Source: Kineothrix sp. MSJ-39 (GTDB lineage: Bacteria; Bacillota; Clostridia; Lachnospirales; Lachnospiraceae). From it: 64,000 nucleotides of DNA. Position numbers and translations under genes: made by a program. Positions 24,676 to 33,554 of the stretch are shown here, one piece after another (within the stretch, counting starts at the first letter, position 1; each line of letters begins with the position of its first letter). Where the stretch lies: the NCBI RefSeq assembly GCF_018917935.1, contig NZ_JAHLPN010000005.1, forward strand, positions 62,001 to 126,000, in the 5' to 3' direction. A model generated the notes under the pieces. The model was not told the origin of the DNA and searched no databases. It saw nothing but the letters and a program-made list of their open reading frames with translations.

Positions 24676-27140
24676 ATGATCTCTCCTCTCATCATCTGTC
24701 TGATTCTTTCCCCCAATTCTACTGCTTTTTTATTATTTAGATCCCGAACAGACTCCTGTAGCTGTAAAACCAGATCCTGCACTGGTTTTACATACTGATA
24801 TTGTTCCAGTTTTTTCTCTATCCTGTCAGCTTCGTCATAATCAAATCTGCACATAGCATCTAAAATCATCTGCACCATGATCTGAAGCTGTTGCATATCT
24901 TCGCTTTTTATCTGCTTTGTCTCTTGAAATAACATAGCAAGGTCATTCTCTCCCCGTTCTATTTCCTCTAACAATACCGGAAGCAGCATCTTTATTCGGT
25001 CAATATTACCATCTCTGGCTGCTGTTTCTATTACCTTTGACAAACTTGAAATTGTCAAAGCCCCAGCAGCGGCCGTCAGCCCTTTTAAAGAATGCACAGC
25101 AATACGAAGCTCATCCAGATCAATCTCTGTGTCTTTTTTCTCAAGTATAACACGCCACTCACATTTGAAATCAGGAAGAGTCTGCCGCAAACCGTTCAAC
25201 AATTCCAATAGCTGTTCCTCTTCCGGGTTATATAGTTTTGCATAATCCCATTGAAAACAACTAAGATCCGTAAGTCTATCAAAACAAGTGTTTTCCTCTT
25301 TTTCTCCCACCTCTTCTATTCTATTGCTGCTAATAAAGCGACATATTTCCTTTTTCAGTTTTTGAGGATCGATTGGCTTTGATAAATAACCATCAAAGCC
25401 CTCCCTCTCATATTCTTCTCTTGCACCAGCTATTGCATTGGCGGTCAGCATAATGACAGGTGTTTTTCTGTTTTTGCCATTCTCATCCAGCCTTAGCCTG
25501 TGCATTGCCTCAATTCCATCCATATCCGGCATCATATTATCCATAAATATAAGATCATAAACTTCTTCCTTTGCTTTTCTGATACACTCCCGTCCACTTT
25601 CTGCCTCTACTACCTGTATCCCGGTCTGTTTTAACAGTCCCTTGAATACACGCCGATTAAGATCTATATCATCTGTAACAAGCACACATACATTCGGTGC
25701 CCGAAAACCGGCATGATGTGTTTTCTGTCCTTTATCATTCTTTAGTCGTTCCTCCAGATTACCTATTGCTTCCCCACTTACAATTTTCTGTTCCACAGTA
25801 AAGAAGAAGCAAGATCCTTTTCCATAAACGCTTTCTACACGCAAAGTTGATCCCATTAACAATAACAGCTGCTGTGTAATATTAATACCCAGCCCTGTTC
25901 CTTCTATTGTACGGTTTCTCTTTTCCTCAATTCTCGTAAATGCCTCAAAAAGCTTATTTATATCCTCTTCTTTGATCCCAATGCCTGTATCCTTTACCTG
26001 AAAATCAAGTGCACAGGTATTTCCCTTTATACCGCCATCTACATTTAATGTTACAGTCCCCTGTTCTGTGTACTTTACTGCATTTGTCATCAGATTAACA
26101 AGAATCTGTTTCAGTCGGACATCATCCCCGTATAGCACCGATGGAATTGACTCATTCACTTTAATTTGTATGCTAAGACCTTTCTGTCTGGCTCTGTCAC
26201 CAATCAACATATAAATATCATGAAGTAAACTGGAAAGTTGATATGTCACAGGTTCAATCTCCATATGACCAGACTCAATCTTTGAAAAATCCAGAATATC
26301 ATTTACAATGCCTAGCAATGAATTTGCCGCCGCGTAAATATCCCCGGCATATGATAGAATTTCTTTCTCCCTACTCTCCCGCAAAATCATCTCGCTCATT
26401 CCTATGACCGCGTGGATCGGTGTTCTTATCTCATGCGACATATTTGCCAAAAATGCTGATTTTGCATGATTGGCTCCCTCTGCCAGCTTTTTTTCTTCCT
26501 TCAGCTGTTCAATCAAATGAATATCTGGGCTTTCCACAGTCAGGAAAAAACCAAGGTTTACCAATGTAATTCCCAGACATGATATCAAAGAAAGGGGTCT
26601 GAATGCCTGATAGACAGATATCGTTACCTGAAACACTACAGTAATCAATATAATTTCCCGTTTCTTTTTTTCCATGTCTTTGTAATGACATAAAAGAGAG
26701 TAACTCATCATAACTGTATAAATTGCAACACTACCATAGGTCACATAAGCAGCCGGTCCATAGGAATAATTTCCCAGTTCTGTGATGCGGTAGTATAAAG
26801 GAAGTACACCCGCTGCTGCTACAGAGGCAATCATAAGCCAGCCATTCTCTCCGACAGCTTCCTCATAAATCATCAGCAATACATATCGATAAATCAGATA
26901 AATACAAGCCACAAGGCTCATCAGGAAAAGACGATGCATCAATTGATTCCAAGCAGCTGGAACCTTACTGATATGATTTACCGTATATACCGTTATTCTG
27001 TCAAAGACCAGATATAATAACGATATGATCAACAATAAAGAATATAATTTATGTGATCTGGTAACCGTTCTTTTTACTGAAAAATACAATATCATAATAA
27101 ATATTGTGATAATAAAGCAGCCAGTCTGTAATTTCCCCAT
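24672..27140 (-). CDS. Hybrid sensor histidine kinase (7TM-HisKA-HATPase-REC-Hpt)
   Basis: 822 residues. About seven membrane helices (1-205) precede a short linker and the HisKA domain with His236 in MSHEIRTP. The ATPase domain follows (N-box NLMTNAVKYTEQG, G-boxes DTGIGI and GTGLG). Next is a receiver with Asp534 in IFMDNMMPD, then an Hpt domain with His683 in VHSLKG. It can therefore run a full intramolecular phosphorelay. The membrane part resembles an intracellular-signal or 7TM-type sensor with no large outer domain. It is 5 bp after the LuxR gene and overlaps the receiver protein gene. The ligand is unknown. Confidence 0.93.
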   Translation of the reverse strand: MGKLQTGCFIITIFIMILYFSVKRTVTRSHKLYSLLLIISLLYLVFDRITVYTVNHISKVPAAWNQLMHRLFLMSLVACIYLIYRYVLLMIYEEAVGENGWLMIASVAAAGVLPLYYRITELGNYSYGPAAYVTYGSVAIYTVMMSYSLLCHYKDMEKKKREIILITVVFQVTISVYQAFRPLSLISCLGITLVNLGFFLTVESPDIHLIEQLKEEKKLAEGANHAKSAFLANMSHEIRTPIHAVIGMSEMILRESREKEILSYAGDIYAAANSLLGIVNDILDFSKIESGHMEIEPVTYQLSSLLHDIYMLIGDRARQKGLSIQIKVNESIPSVLYGDDVRLKQILVNLMTNAVKYTEQGTVTLNVDGGIKGNTCALDFQVKDTGIGIKEEDINKLFEAFTRIEEKRNRTIEGTGLGINITQQLLLLMGSTLRVESVYGKGSCFFFTVEQKIVSGEAIGNLEERLKNDKGQKTHHAGFRAPNVCVLVTDDIDLNRRVFKGLLKQTGIQVVEAESGRECIRKAKEEVYDLIFMDNMMPDMDGIEAMHRLRLDENGKNRKTPVIMLTANAIAGAREEYEREGFDGYLSKPIDPQKLKKEICRFISSNRIEEVGEKEENTCFDRLTDLSCFQWDYAKLYNPEEEQLLELLNGLRQTLPDFKCEWRVILEKKDTEIDLDELRIAVHSLKGLTAAAGALTISSLSKVIETAARDGNIDRIKMLLPVLLEEIERGENDLAMLFQETKQIKSEDMQQLQIMVQMILDAMCRFDYDEADRIEKKLEQYQYVKPVQDLVLQLQESVRDLNNKKAVELGERIRQMMRGEII

Positions 27141-27145
27141 ATCTG

Positions 27146-28612
27146 CTACCTCAATGACAGTATTTTATTCTCATTCGCTATCCGGATTGCCTGCTGTCTT
27201 GTTCTAACATTTAATTTAGTATAAATATTTTTTACATGAAATTTTACAGTGTTAATACTAATGTCCATAAAATCTGCAATTTCTGCATTTGATCTTCCAT
27301 CTGCGATCAGACATAAGATTTCTTTTTCTGTTTCTGTTAATGCAGGATAATCTTCTTTTGCTTTTCTTAGATAGTCCGGATACAGCAATGCCATTCTTTT
27401 AGACAAGCTGATCAGTTTATTCAGATACTCATTTTCTTTTTGCCTTTCTTTTTTATAACTACGAAGCAGAAAATATATTTTTTCCCCCTCATCTGCTACC
27501 AGCCTGTCAAATCTTCTTTCCAGTATCACTGGTAAGATACGATCCAATATGCTATAAGCTTCTCCCGGATTTCCACACAGAAAATAGCTGATTGCACTCA
27601 GTATATCAAGTTCACACAAATCCATTATGCGTCCGGCCTCCTGCAACGGTCGTCTTAAATACTCTGCCAGTGAAAGCTGAGCTATATATTTCTCTTCCAG
27701 AATATATGCTCTCATTTTTACCATATATTTATATATATCCAACATACATAGTTCCCCCATCTCCCCCGGTGCTTCCCGTGCCATCCACTCTGATACTGTA
27801 TGTATATCCCCATCATACAATAGTCCCTTTGCACGCATGGCGCTGAAATTTTCAAGCAGCCATCTACTTCTTCCTTCATATAACCTCTGATAAATCTGAT
27901 CAAGCATTGGGTACACTACAGCAATCTGTCCCGTGGCGATCATTATTTTCATCTGCAAACTCAACGCAATGAACAGAACAGCAATCTCTCCCTCTTTTTC
28001 AATAAATGGAATAATACTCACCAAAGTTGTAATTGCCTCAAAGCATGCGTCCCGCTGATAGCTTATTTCTGCATAAGCGATCTCTGCCATACCGATTGCA
28101 CTGTCTCCGTATAACTGATTTATATATCTGCCAAGTTGTTCTTTATGACCCAGTATCCAGTTACTATAGGCTGTGAAATCCCTAAATCCATTCACAAGTG
28201 TCAAACGTCCGGCTGCCAGAGGCAGGTTAGGTAAAATACCATGACTTTGCTGTAGTCCTGCCAGCTTTTGAAGCGCACGGATTACTTTTTCCATATCATT
28301 CCCCGGAATGATCACATCTAGGTGAAGTTTCATAAGAGGTTCGTTTTCCACACATAATGCATACCGCTTTGCCCGCTCCAGATCCCCATAAATAGCACTG
28401 ATTACAGCCGCTGCAGTTGCCAGATAAGGCGTTTGCATAATTTCCTCTTCCGAAAACGCATTTAAATACTTTCTGCAATATCGAAACCCATTCAAGCAAC
28501 ACGGATATGCCAATATTCTACTCAATTGATCTTTCAATGCTTCTTTATTGCCTGCCTGTAATAACTCATCCAGTTCTTCTTTCACGAAAAATTCATTATC
28601 CCGATTTTTCAT
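27146..28612 (-). CDS. LuxR-type transcriptional regulator with long helical N-terminal region
   Basis: 488 residues. The C-terminal LuxR helix-turn-helix is clear (about 421-480: LTETEKEILCLIADGRSNAEIADFMDIS, then NTVKFHVKNIYTKL). Residues 1-410 are all-helical and TPR-like, as in the C-terminal part of MalT-type regulators. No Walker A motif is present, so the MalT NTPase module is missing. It is the first gene of the LuxR-kinase-receiver operon and probably the transcriptional output. Promoter at 28642-28670. The cassette is visibly richer in A+T than its flanks. Confidence 0.9.
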   Translation of the reverse strand: MKNRDNEFFVKEELDELLQAGNKEALKDQLSRILAYPCCLNGFRYCRKYLNAFSEEEIMQTPYLATAAAVISAIYGDLERAKRYALCVENEPLMKLHLDVIIPGNDMEKVIRALQKLAGLQQSHGILPNLPLAAGRLTLVNGFRDFTAYSNWILGHKEQLGRYINQLYGDSAIGMAEIAYAEISYQRDACFEAITTLVSIIPFIEKEGEIAVLFIALSLQMKIMIATGQIAVVYPMLDQIYQRLYEGRSRWLLENFSAMRAKGLLYDGDIHTVSEWMAREAPGEMGELCMLDIYKYMVKMRAYILEEKYIAQLSLAEYLRRPLQEAGRIMDLCELDILSAISYFLCGNPGEAYSILDRILPVILERRFDRLVADEGEKIYFLLRSYKKERQKENEYLNKLISLSKRMALLYPDYLRKAKEDYPALTETEKEILCLIADGRSNAEIADFMDISINTVKFHVKNIYTKLNVRTRQQAIRIANENKILSLR

Positions 28613-28641
28613 GCTCCCCCTCCTTCCTCTTTTACACTGTA

Positions 28642-28670
28642 AGCATAAATAACTTTTACAGGATTGTAAA
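28642..28670 (-). promoter_or_regulatory. Promoter of the LuxR-kinase-receiver operon
   Basis: -35 TTTACA (28665-28670), 17-bp spacer, -10 TATGCT (28642-28647), reading leftwards. Confidence 0.55.
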
Positions 28671-28778
28671 CTACCCTCATGGGTGGGAAACTAAGAACTA
28701 CAGAATTTATTGTTGATTAGCTGGTCTCAAATATCCGCCTATATGATTGTAGTATCTGTTTTTCCCTTTCGCTACAAT

Positions 28779-28813
28779 AAATGCCCAGAAGTATACCAAC
28801 TATCTGGGCATTT
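28779..28813 (-). terminator. Hairpin after the ABC-2 permease gene
   Basis: Exact 11-bp arms AAATGCCCAGA/TCTGGGCATTT with a 13-nt loop, about 40 bp after the permease stop. The following sequence ATTGTAG is not a good U tract, so termination would be weak. Confidence 0.5.
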
Positions 28814-28848
28814 GCATCCTAATATGTGTTTTAGTGCTAGAACCGAAA

Positions 28849-28905
28849 TTATTTATTTTTCCTTTGTGACATAATAGAGACCATATCCCATTCCGGCTGC
28901 CAATA
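28849..28905. repeat. Right copy of an exact 57-bp direct repeat
   Basis: Identical to 23821-23877 and in the same orientation; comprises the last 53 bp of the ABC-2 permease gene and 4 bp beyond its stop. The two copies bracket the LuxR-kinase-receiver cassette. Confidence 0.95.
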
Positions 28906-29956
28906 CCGCTGTCAGACTGTAAATAACCGGTTTCAGCGCAGTCGCCGAAGATACTTCAAAAATGGCAATGGTTTTTCCTGTCATGATAAAAATACCGATT
29001 GTACTGATAACTGCCAGCAGGACTGGCATCCATTCATATTGAAATCCACCGTTTTTTGCAAGATTTCTTCTTTTCTCCATCCGGATCACAAGCCAGAACA
29101 GTACTGCGGTCACGAGCAGAAGCACTATGCAAAGCAGTCCCATACTCCACGGACTGACAGCTATTTCATTTCCCTTTGTTTCATACAATGTGTTATAGCT
29201 GTAGATAAGTGTTCCCTGCAATGACAGGTTAAAATTATAGCGCCACATGCCCTGACAAAATGCCAGCATCAGATAGCCCCAGACAACCAAAAACAGACAA
29301 CTGCCCGGCGTATTGGTCATTGCTTTCGCCAGAAGTACGATTGCATAAAGCAGCAGACCGATTTCAAGCATCGCAAACACATACAAACTTTCCAGCAAAT
29401 AGTTCGCTGCAGACATCATATTTTTCGCCTGAGGAAACTGCTCTGTCAGCGTATGCTGCATGGAAAGCTCCAATCCAAGCTGCCCTGCCATATAAAGCAC
29501 ATATGTGACTGCAAAGAACAGAATGCCGGTCAGCATTTCATAACTTGCAGACTTTCCTCGTGTGATCGGCAATGTTGCACTGAATTCTCTCCCTCGCCTG
29601 TTCTCCAGCAATATCCATTTAACAAACTGGAGTATGACCAGAAGTGCTGTAAGCAACTTGGCTGCCAGACATGCATTCATCGTTACCACTCTGTAAGACA
29701 AATCCTGCAGTTCTGTCATTGTGCTCTCATACCCATCTCTGAGCATTGTTTCTTCCTGCAGCTTTTCAGAGCCTGTTTCCTGCATTTTCTCTATCTTTTC
29801 ATCCATTCCCTGTATTGCTTTCCGGTATTCTGCTTCCGTTTCTATACCGGATCTGAGATTCTGCGCATTTTGTCCCAGAAAGAACAAGATCAGTAAAACA
29901 GATGCCAGTGTCAAAATAACCAGTTCCAAACGGTCTCTGTATAATAGTTTCTTCAT
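28853..29956 (-). CDS. ABC-2-type transporter permease
   Basis: A 367-residue membrane protein with about six helices and a large loop after the first helix (residues 30-95), the layout of YtrC/ABC-2 permeases. It is transcribed with the ATPase 11 bp upstream and a GntR repressor, giving a YtrA-type operon often linked to cell-envelope stress or antibiotic response. The substrate is unknown. Its last 53 bp form the right copy of the 57-bp direct repeat; the gene itself is intact. Confidence 0.87.
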   Translation of the reverse strand: MKKLLYRDRLELVILTLASVLLILFFLGQNAQNLRSGIETEAEYRKAIQGMDEKIEKMQETGSEKLQEETMLRDGYESTMTELQDLSYRVVTMNACLAAKLLTALLVILQFVKWILLENRRGREFSATLPITRGKSASYEMLTGILFFAVTYVLYMAGQLGLELSMQHTLTEQFPQAKNMMSAANYLLESLYVFAMLEIGLLLYAIVLLAKAMTNTPGSCLFLVVWGYLMLAFCQGMWRYNFNLSLQGTLIYSYNTLYETKGNEIAVSPWSMGLLCIVLLLVTAVLFWLVIRMEKRRNLAKNGGFQYEWMPVLLAVISTIGIFIMTGKTIAIFEVSSATALKPVIYSLTAVLAAGMGYGLYYVTKEK

Positions 29957-29967
29957 GCTAACCCCTC

Positions 29968-30864
29968 CTATTTTTCCAGTGCTTTTATCATATCTACATT
30001 CTCATTCCATGTCAGAAATACTTCCTCAAAACTGATCTTCTGCCGTGTGAGTGACTGCACGCCCATCTGGCTGAGCATTTGTTCGGTTTCTGCTGCATTG
30101 CCCATTGTCTGGAACGTAACGAGCCTTCCCATCTGCTTTACTTCATAAAGCCCGATCTGTTTTCTGACTCTTTCCAGTTCATCCTGTCCAATTTCTCCCT
30201 GCCACTTCTGTACGCTCTCTATCACATCGTCCATGTCACTATGTCTTTGGATCCTGCCTTGTTTCATAAAAGAAACTTCATCACATAGCATCTCCAGTCC
30301 GTTCAGATCATGGGACGATAGGATCACACACAGCTCTCTCTTTTCCGTTTCCTCGATCAGCACATCCTTCAGGTAGCTTCGGCTTCCCACATCCAGTCCG
30401 TCAGTTGGTTCATCCATCAGGATATAAGCAGGTCTTCTGGCGATCGCCAGCATAAAGGGAAGCCGCATCTTCTGCCCCTTTGACAGTGCTCCGATTCCCT
30501 TTTTCAGATCCACTCCAAATTTCTGATTCAGCTTCATAAACTGATCCATCTGAAAATCCGGGTAACATTTCTGATAGAATTTGAGCAGTCCTCTCACGGA
30601 ATAGATTGAAAAGAACTCCTGCGAGTCCGATATAAACGCAACTCTTTGCAGTGTTTCTTCGTTATCGTAGATTGCTTCCTTGTCATATGTAATACTGCCG
30701 CTTTCCGGCCGGTAGATCCCCGCCATACATTTTAAAAGAGTAGTCTTTCCCGCTCCGTTTTCTCCGATAAACCCATGGATCCTGCCTCTGTCCGCCAAAA
30801 TCGTTGCATCCTCTACCGCAACTTTCTTCCCATATTTTTTTGTTACATTCATTACTTCCAACAT
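29968..30864 (-). CDS. ABC transporter ATP-binding protein
   Basis: A 298-residue ABC ATPase: Walker A GENGAGKT (near 35), Q-loop region, signature LSKGQ, Walker B YILMDEPTDGLD, and switch His in SSHDLNGLE. After about residue 210 comes a regulatory tail of about 85 residues as in YtrB/NatA-like exporters. It works with the ABC-2 permease that follows. GntR repressor upstream by 75 bp. The start at 30864 has a moderate ribosome site (GGGGGAAAAC). Confidence 0.93.
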   Translation of the reverse strand: MLEVMNVTKKYGKKVAVEDATILADRGRIHGFIGENGAGKTTLLKCMAGIYRPESGSITYDKEAIYDNEETLQRVAFISDSQEFFSIYSVRGLLKFYQKCYPDFQMDQFMKLNQKFGVDLKKGIGALSKGQKMRLPFMLAIARRPAYILMDEPTDGLDVGSRSYLKDVLIEETEKRELCVILSSHDLNGLEMLCDEVSFMKQGRIQRHSDMDDVIESVQKWQGEIGQDELERVRKQIGLYEVKQMGRLVTFQTMGNAAETEQMLSQMGVQSLTRQKISFEEVFLTWNENVDMIKALEK

Positions 30865-30939
30865 AGCCGTTTTCCCCCTGTCATGCTTTCAATGGTTATC
30901 TCTTTTCAATTTACCTTCTCCTGTGAAACTAACCTGCTG

Positions 30940-31311
30940 CTAGATCTCTTCATAGGCTTCCGCCATCAGTTCCATGACCTGCTCTCTTGTATATCCCATC
31001 ATTTTCAGCTCCAATGCGATACTTTTCAGAGAATTACGAAGAGAAAGCACTTTTTTGTCATCCATCCGAATTTCTACTTCCTGTGCAATGAAAGTACCTT
31101 TTGCACGGATCGTTTCGATCACGCCCTGCCTCTCCAGTTCCTGGTAAGCCTTAGCTACCGTAGACGGCGTGATCCCAAGCTCTGCCGCCAGCCTGCGAAC
31201 CGATGGAATGGCATCTCCCGGATTAAGACTTTCCCGCATGACAAGCAGCTTGAACTGTTCGATGATCTGCTCATACAATGGTTTGCTGCTTCGTTCATCC
31301 AGTTGAATCAT
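30940..31311 (-). CDS. GntR-family regulator, YtrA subfamily
   Basis: A 123-residue regulator: an N-terminal winged helix (QIIEQFKLLVMRESLNPGDAIPSVRRLAAELGI, split across residues 14-46) and only a short C-terminal helical dimerisation region, as in YtrA. It heads the GntR-ATPase-permease operon and probably represses it by binding the ACTGTAT-N3-ATACAGT palindrome over the -10. Ribosome site AGGAGG before ATG at 31311. Confidence 0.93.
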   Translation of the reverse strand: MIQLDERSSKPLYEQIIEQFKLLVMRESLNPGDAIPSVRRLAAELGITPSTVAKAYQELERQGVIETIRAKGTFIAQEVEIRMDDKKVLSLRNSLKSIALELKMMGYTREQVMELMAEAYEEI

Positions 31312-31361
31312 GGTATCCTCCTTTCGTTCTATAGTAACGCGCTTTCTGTATTAACTGTACT

Positions 31362-31404
31362 ACTGTATGTAATACAGTATAGGTACGAAAATTTATTTTG
31401 TCAA
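31362..31404 (-). promoter_or_regulatory. Promoter and palindromic operator of the GntR/ABC operon
   Basis: -35 TTGACA (31399-31404), 17-bp spacer, -10 TATACT (31376-31381): near-consensus, reading leftwards. The palindrome ACTGTAT-N3-ATACAGT (31362-31378) overlaps the -10 and start site, as expected for a YtrA-type repressor. Confidence 0.85.
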
Positions 31405-31444
31405 GTATCTGTATTTACATTTTCCTCGTCGCTATAACAAAAAA

Positions 31445-31464
31445 GGAGAGAATTTCTTCTCTCC
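31445..31464 (-). terminator. Terminator after the GH5 glucanase gene
   Basis: GGAGAGAA/TTCTCTCC stem with a 4-nt loop followed on the minus strand by a run of T (complement of 31437-31444). Confidence 0.85.
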
Positions 31465-31478
31465 CTTCCGATTTCTGC

Positions 31479-33179
31479 TTACTGTACTGTTACCTGCCCG
31501 GATGCACTGATGATAAATCCAACATCCGTCGCAGCTTCTCCCGCCTTGATCTCTCCGTTATAGTCCTTTGAACGGATCACCAGTTTCTTACCGTCTGCCT
31601 GATATTCACCGTTCCAGCCATCGGACAGCGTGATCGTATCCGAGAATGTCAGCGATACTTCCCAGGATGACGTTGTCTCTTTTCCATTGTTTGTAATCGT
31701 AAGCTGATACTGATAAAAGGTCTTGCCCTCCGACTCCCAGCTTCCTGTTACCTGCGCATCTACTGTCAGATCTCCCGATTTTACCGTCTGTGCAGCAGCA
31801 TTTTCATGCTGATCTGCGGCATTTGCGTTCTCCGCTGTTCCGGTGTTGTTTTCCTGTGTCTGGTTTTGCTGGCTCTGCGCGGAAGTCTTACTGTCACGCT
31901 CTACAGATTCTGTATCCTGATTTTTCTTATCTCCTGCGCTGCCACCAGTGTTTCCTTCCGTATGCAGCATATCATAGATCCATTTACCGCTTTCACTCAG
32001 ATCTTCTCTAGTAAAACCGGAGGTTTTCTGGCAAGAAGAAGCGATCAATGCCGAAGTTTCCTCTTTATTACAGAAGCTCCATACCGCATAACTGATGCCT
32101 TCTTGGTCCATCGTATCGATCCAGCTCTGCGCCTGCCCCAGATCATTTCCTCCGTTTCCGCTTGCATCACACAGACCATATTCGCTGACAAATACAGGAG
32201 TTCCGGCTTCTACCGCACTTACCATTTTATTGCGCAGATCTTCCTTGTGCGTTGCTGCATAGAAGTGAAGTGTATACATGATATTGTCATAGTCTGTGAT
32301 CGGATCATTTTGCGGCTTGTCAATTTCCTGGCTCCACGTTGGTGTGCCAACCAATATCACGGCGTCCGGCGCATTTTCGCGGATCACGGGGATCACCTCA
32401 TTGGCATACGACTTGATATCTTCCCAGCTGCAGCCGCTGTTCGGCTCATTACAGATCTCATACAGCACATGTTTTTCGTCTTTCAGTTTCTCTGTCATTT
32501 CTTTAAAGAATTGCAGTGCTTCCGTCTTATGGGTCAATGGATTGCTGTCATGCAGGATATGCCAGTCCACGATCACATACATATCTGCCTGCTTTGCATA
32601 TTCCACGCCGTCTGTTACAAGTGCCTTCAGCTTTTCCTTGTCTCCGTCTGTACAATACCCGCCGTTCTCATCCGTATACATGGCGATCCGGAACAGATTC
32701 GCGCCCCAATCCGTACTGAGCTGCATCACAGCATCCTGATTTACAAAATCGGGAAACCATGCAATACCGTGGGTGCTGATCCCGCGAAGCTGCACTGCCT
32801 GTCCTTTTTCATCCACGAGCTGTGTGCCTTTCACGGACAATGCCCCATTTTGAGATGGCCGCGCCAGAATGTAATCGCCGTTTTTCACGATCCCCTGCTC
32901 CGCAGCTTCATCCTTTTCATTTTCTACAGACACTGCATCTGTACTGCTCTTGGCATCTGCACCACTGTTTCCTATATCCGTGTCTGCTTCAACATTCTTC
33001 GGATCATCTGCGCCTTTTGCTGCCTGTTTCCCCACAGTTTCTTTCTCCTGTGTCTGTCCTGTTTCCTGTTCTGCCGTCTGCTGCGCATCCTTCTTTCCAC
33101 ACGCAGTAAGCCCCAGACAACATATGCATATGCCCATGATCACTACACTTTTCTTGAATCCCTCATATAATTGTCTCAT
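31479..33179 (-). CDS. Lipoprotein endoglucanase: GH5 catalytic domain plus CBM2-like module
   Basis: 566 residues from the ATG at 33179. A lipobox LTAC anchors it to the cell surface. A low-complexity linker (about 30-100) leads to a GH5 barrel (about 105-415), with RGISTHG, acid/base Glu245 in CNEPN and nucleophile Glu333 in VSEYG. A second Gln/Asn/Ala-rich linker (about 415-470) precedes a C-terminal CBM2-like domain (VTGSWESEG, ITNNGKETTSSWEV, then a late NGEIKAGEAATDVGF block). It would cut beta-1,4-glucans at the cell surface. It starts one base after the stop of a small unknown gene and ends in a strong terminator. Confidence 0.9.
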   Translation of the reverse strand: MRQLYEGFKKSVVIMGICICCLGLTACGKKDAQQTAEQETGQTQEKETVGKQAAKGADDPKNVEADTDIGNSGADAKSSTDAVSVENEKDEAAEQGIVKNGDYILARPSQNGALSVKGTQLVDEKGQAVQLRGISTHGIAWFPDFVNQDAVMQLSTDWGANLFRIAMYTDENGGYCTDGDKEKLKALVTDGVEYAKQADMYVIVDWHILHDSNPLTHKTEALQFFKEMTEKLKDEKHVLYEICNEPNSGCSWEDIKSYANEVIPVIRENAPDAVILVGTPTWSQEIDKPQNDPITDYDNIMYTLHFYAATHKEDLRNKMVSAVEAGTPVFVSEYGLCDASGNGGNDLGQAQSWIDTMDQEGISYAVWSFCNKEETSALIASSCQKTSGFTREDLSESGKWIYDMLHTEGNTGGSAGDKKNQDTESVERDSKTSAQSQQNQTQENNTGTAENANAADQHENAAAQTVKSGDLTVDAQVTGSWESEGKTFYQYQLTITNNGKETTSSWEVSLTFSDTITLSDGWNGEYQADGKKLVIRSKDYNGEIKAGEAATDVGFIISASGQVTVQ

Positions 33180-33180
33180 G

Positions 33181-33489
33181 CTAATCCTTCTCATCCGGCG
33201 CAAACAGACCTTCCCATTTCATCTGATTCCATTTCGCATTATTCTGCTCCATGCCCTTCTTCTGCATGATACGGTTCCGGTCACTTAAGATCGCAAGCAT
33301 CTCATCCACGATCTCTTCCTCCGGAAGATTTGTATAATGTGACAGATAGCCGATCATCCGTCCGGCTGTAAAATCCGTATTCAGATTTCTTGTGATCAGC
33401 TCGCTGAACTGCTGTGAATAGCCCTTTTCCTGCAATATGTCATACAGTTCTTCACTGATGGGAGATTTCGAGTTTCTTTCCGCCTGCAT
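33181..33489 (-). CDS. Small hypothetical protein upstream of the glucanase
   Basis: 102 residues, soluble, charged and helical, no signal peptide and no motif I recognise. ATG at 33489 follows AAGG; an extended -10 TATAAT at 33527-33532 makes it the first gene of a two-gene operon. Its stop is one base from the start of the glucanase, so translation is coupled. An intracellular helper or a regulator of the glucanase is possible but unsupported. Confidence 0.75.
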   Translation of the reverse strand: MQAERNSKSPISEELYDILQEKGYSQQFSELITRNLNTDFTAGRMIGYLSHYTNLPEEEIVDEMLAILSDRNRIMQKKGMEQNNAKWNQMKWEGLFAPDEKD

Positions 33490-33554
33490 TTTCGCCTTAT
33501 GCCTTTCTTTGCTTTTCTATAGGCACATTATATCATTTGAAAAAGAAACCTGCA

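Noticed and set aside
23821-28905. Integrative mobile element
   Set aside because: Direct repeats are present but there is no integrase, relaxase, transposase or phage gene inside; kept as a repeat-flanked cassette only.
31790-33170. Long plus-strand open frame opposite the GH5 glucanase
   Set aside because: It is Cys/Phe-rich shadow sequence with no start signal; the glucanase on the minus strand has domains, lipobox and terminator.
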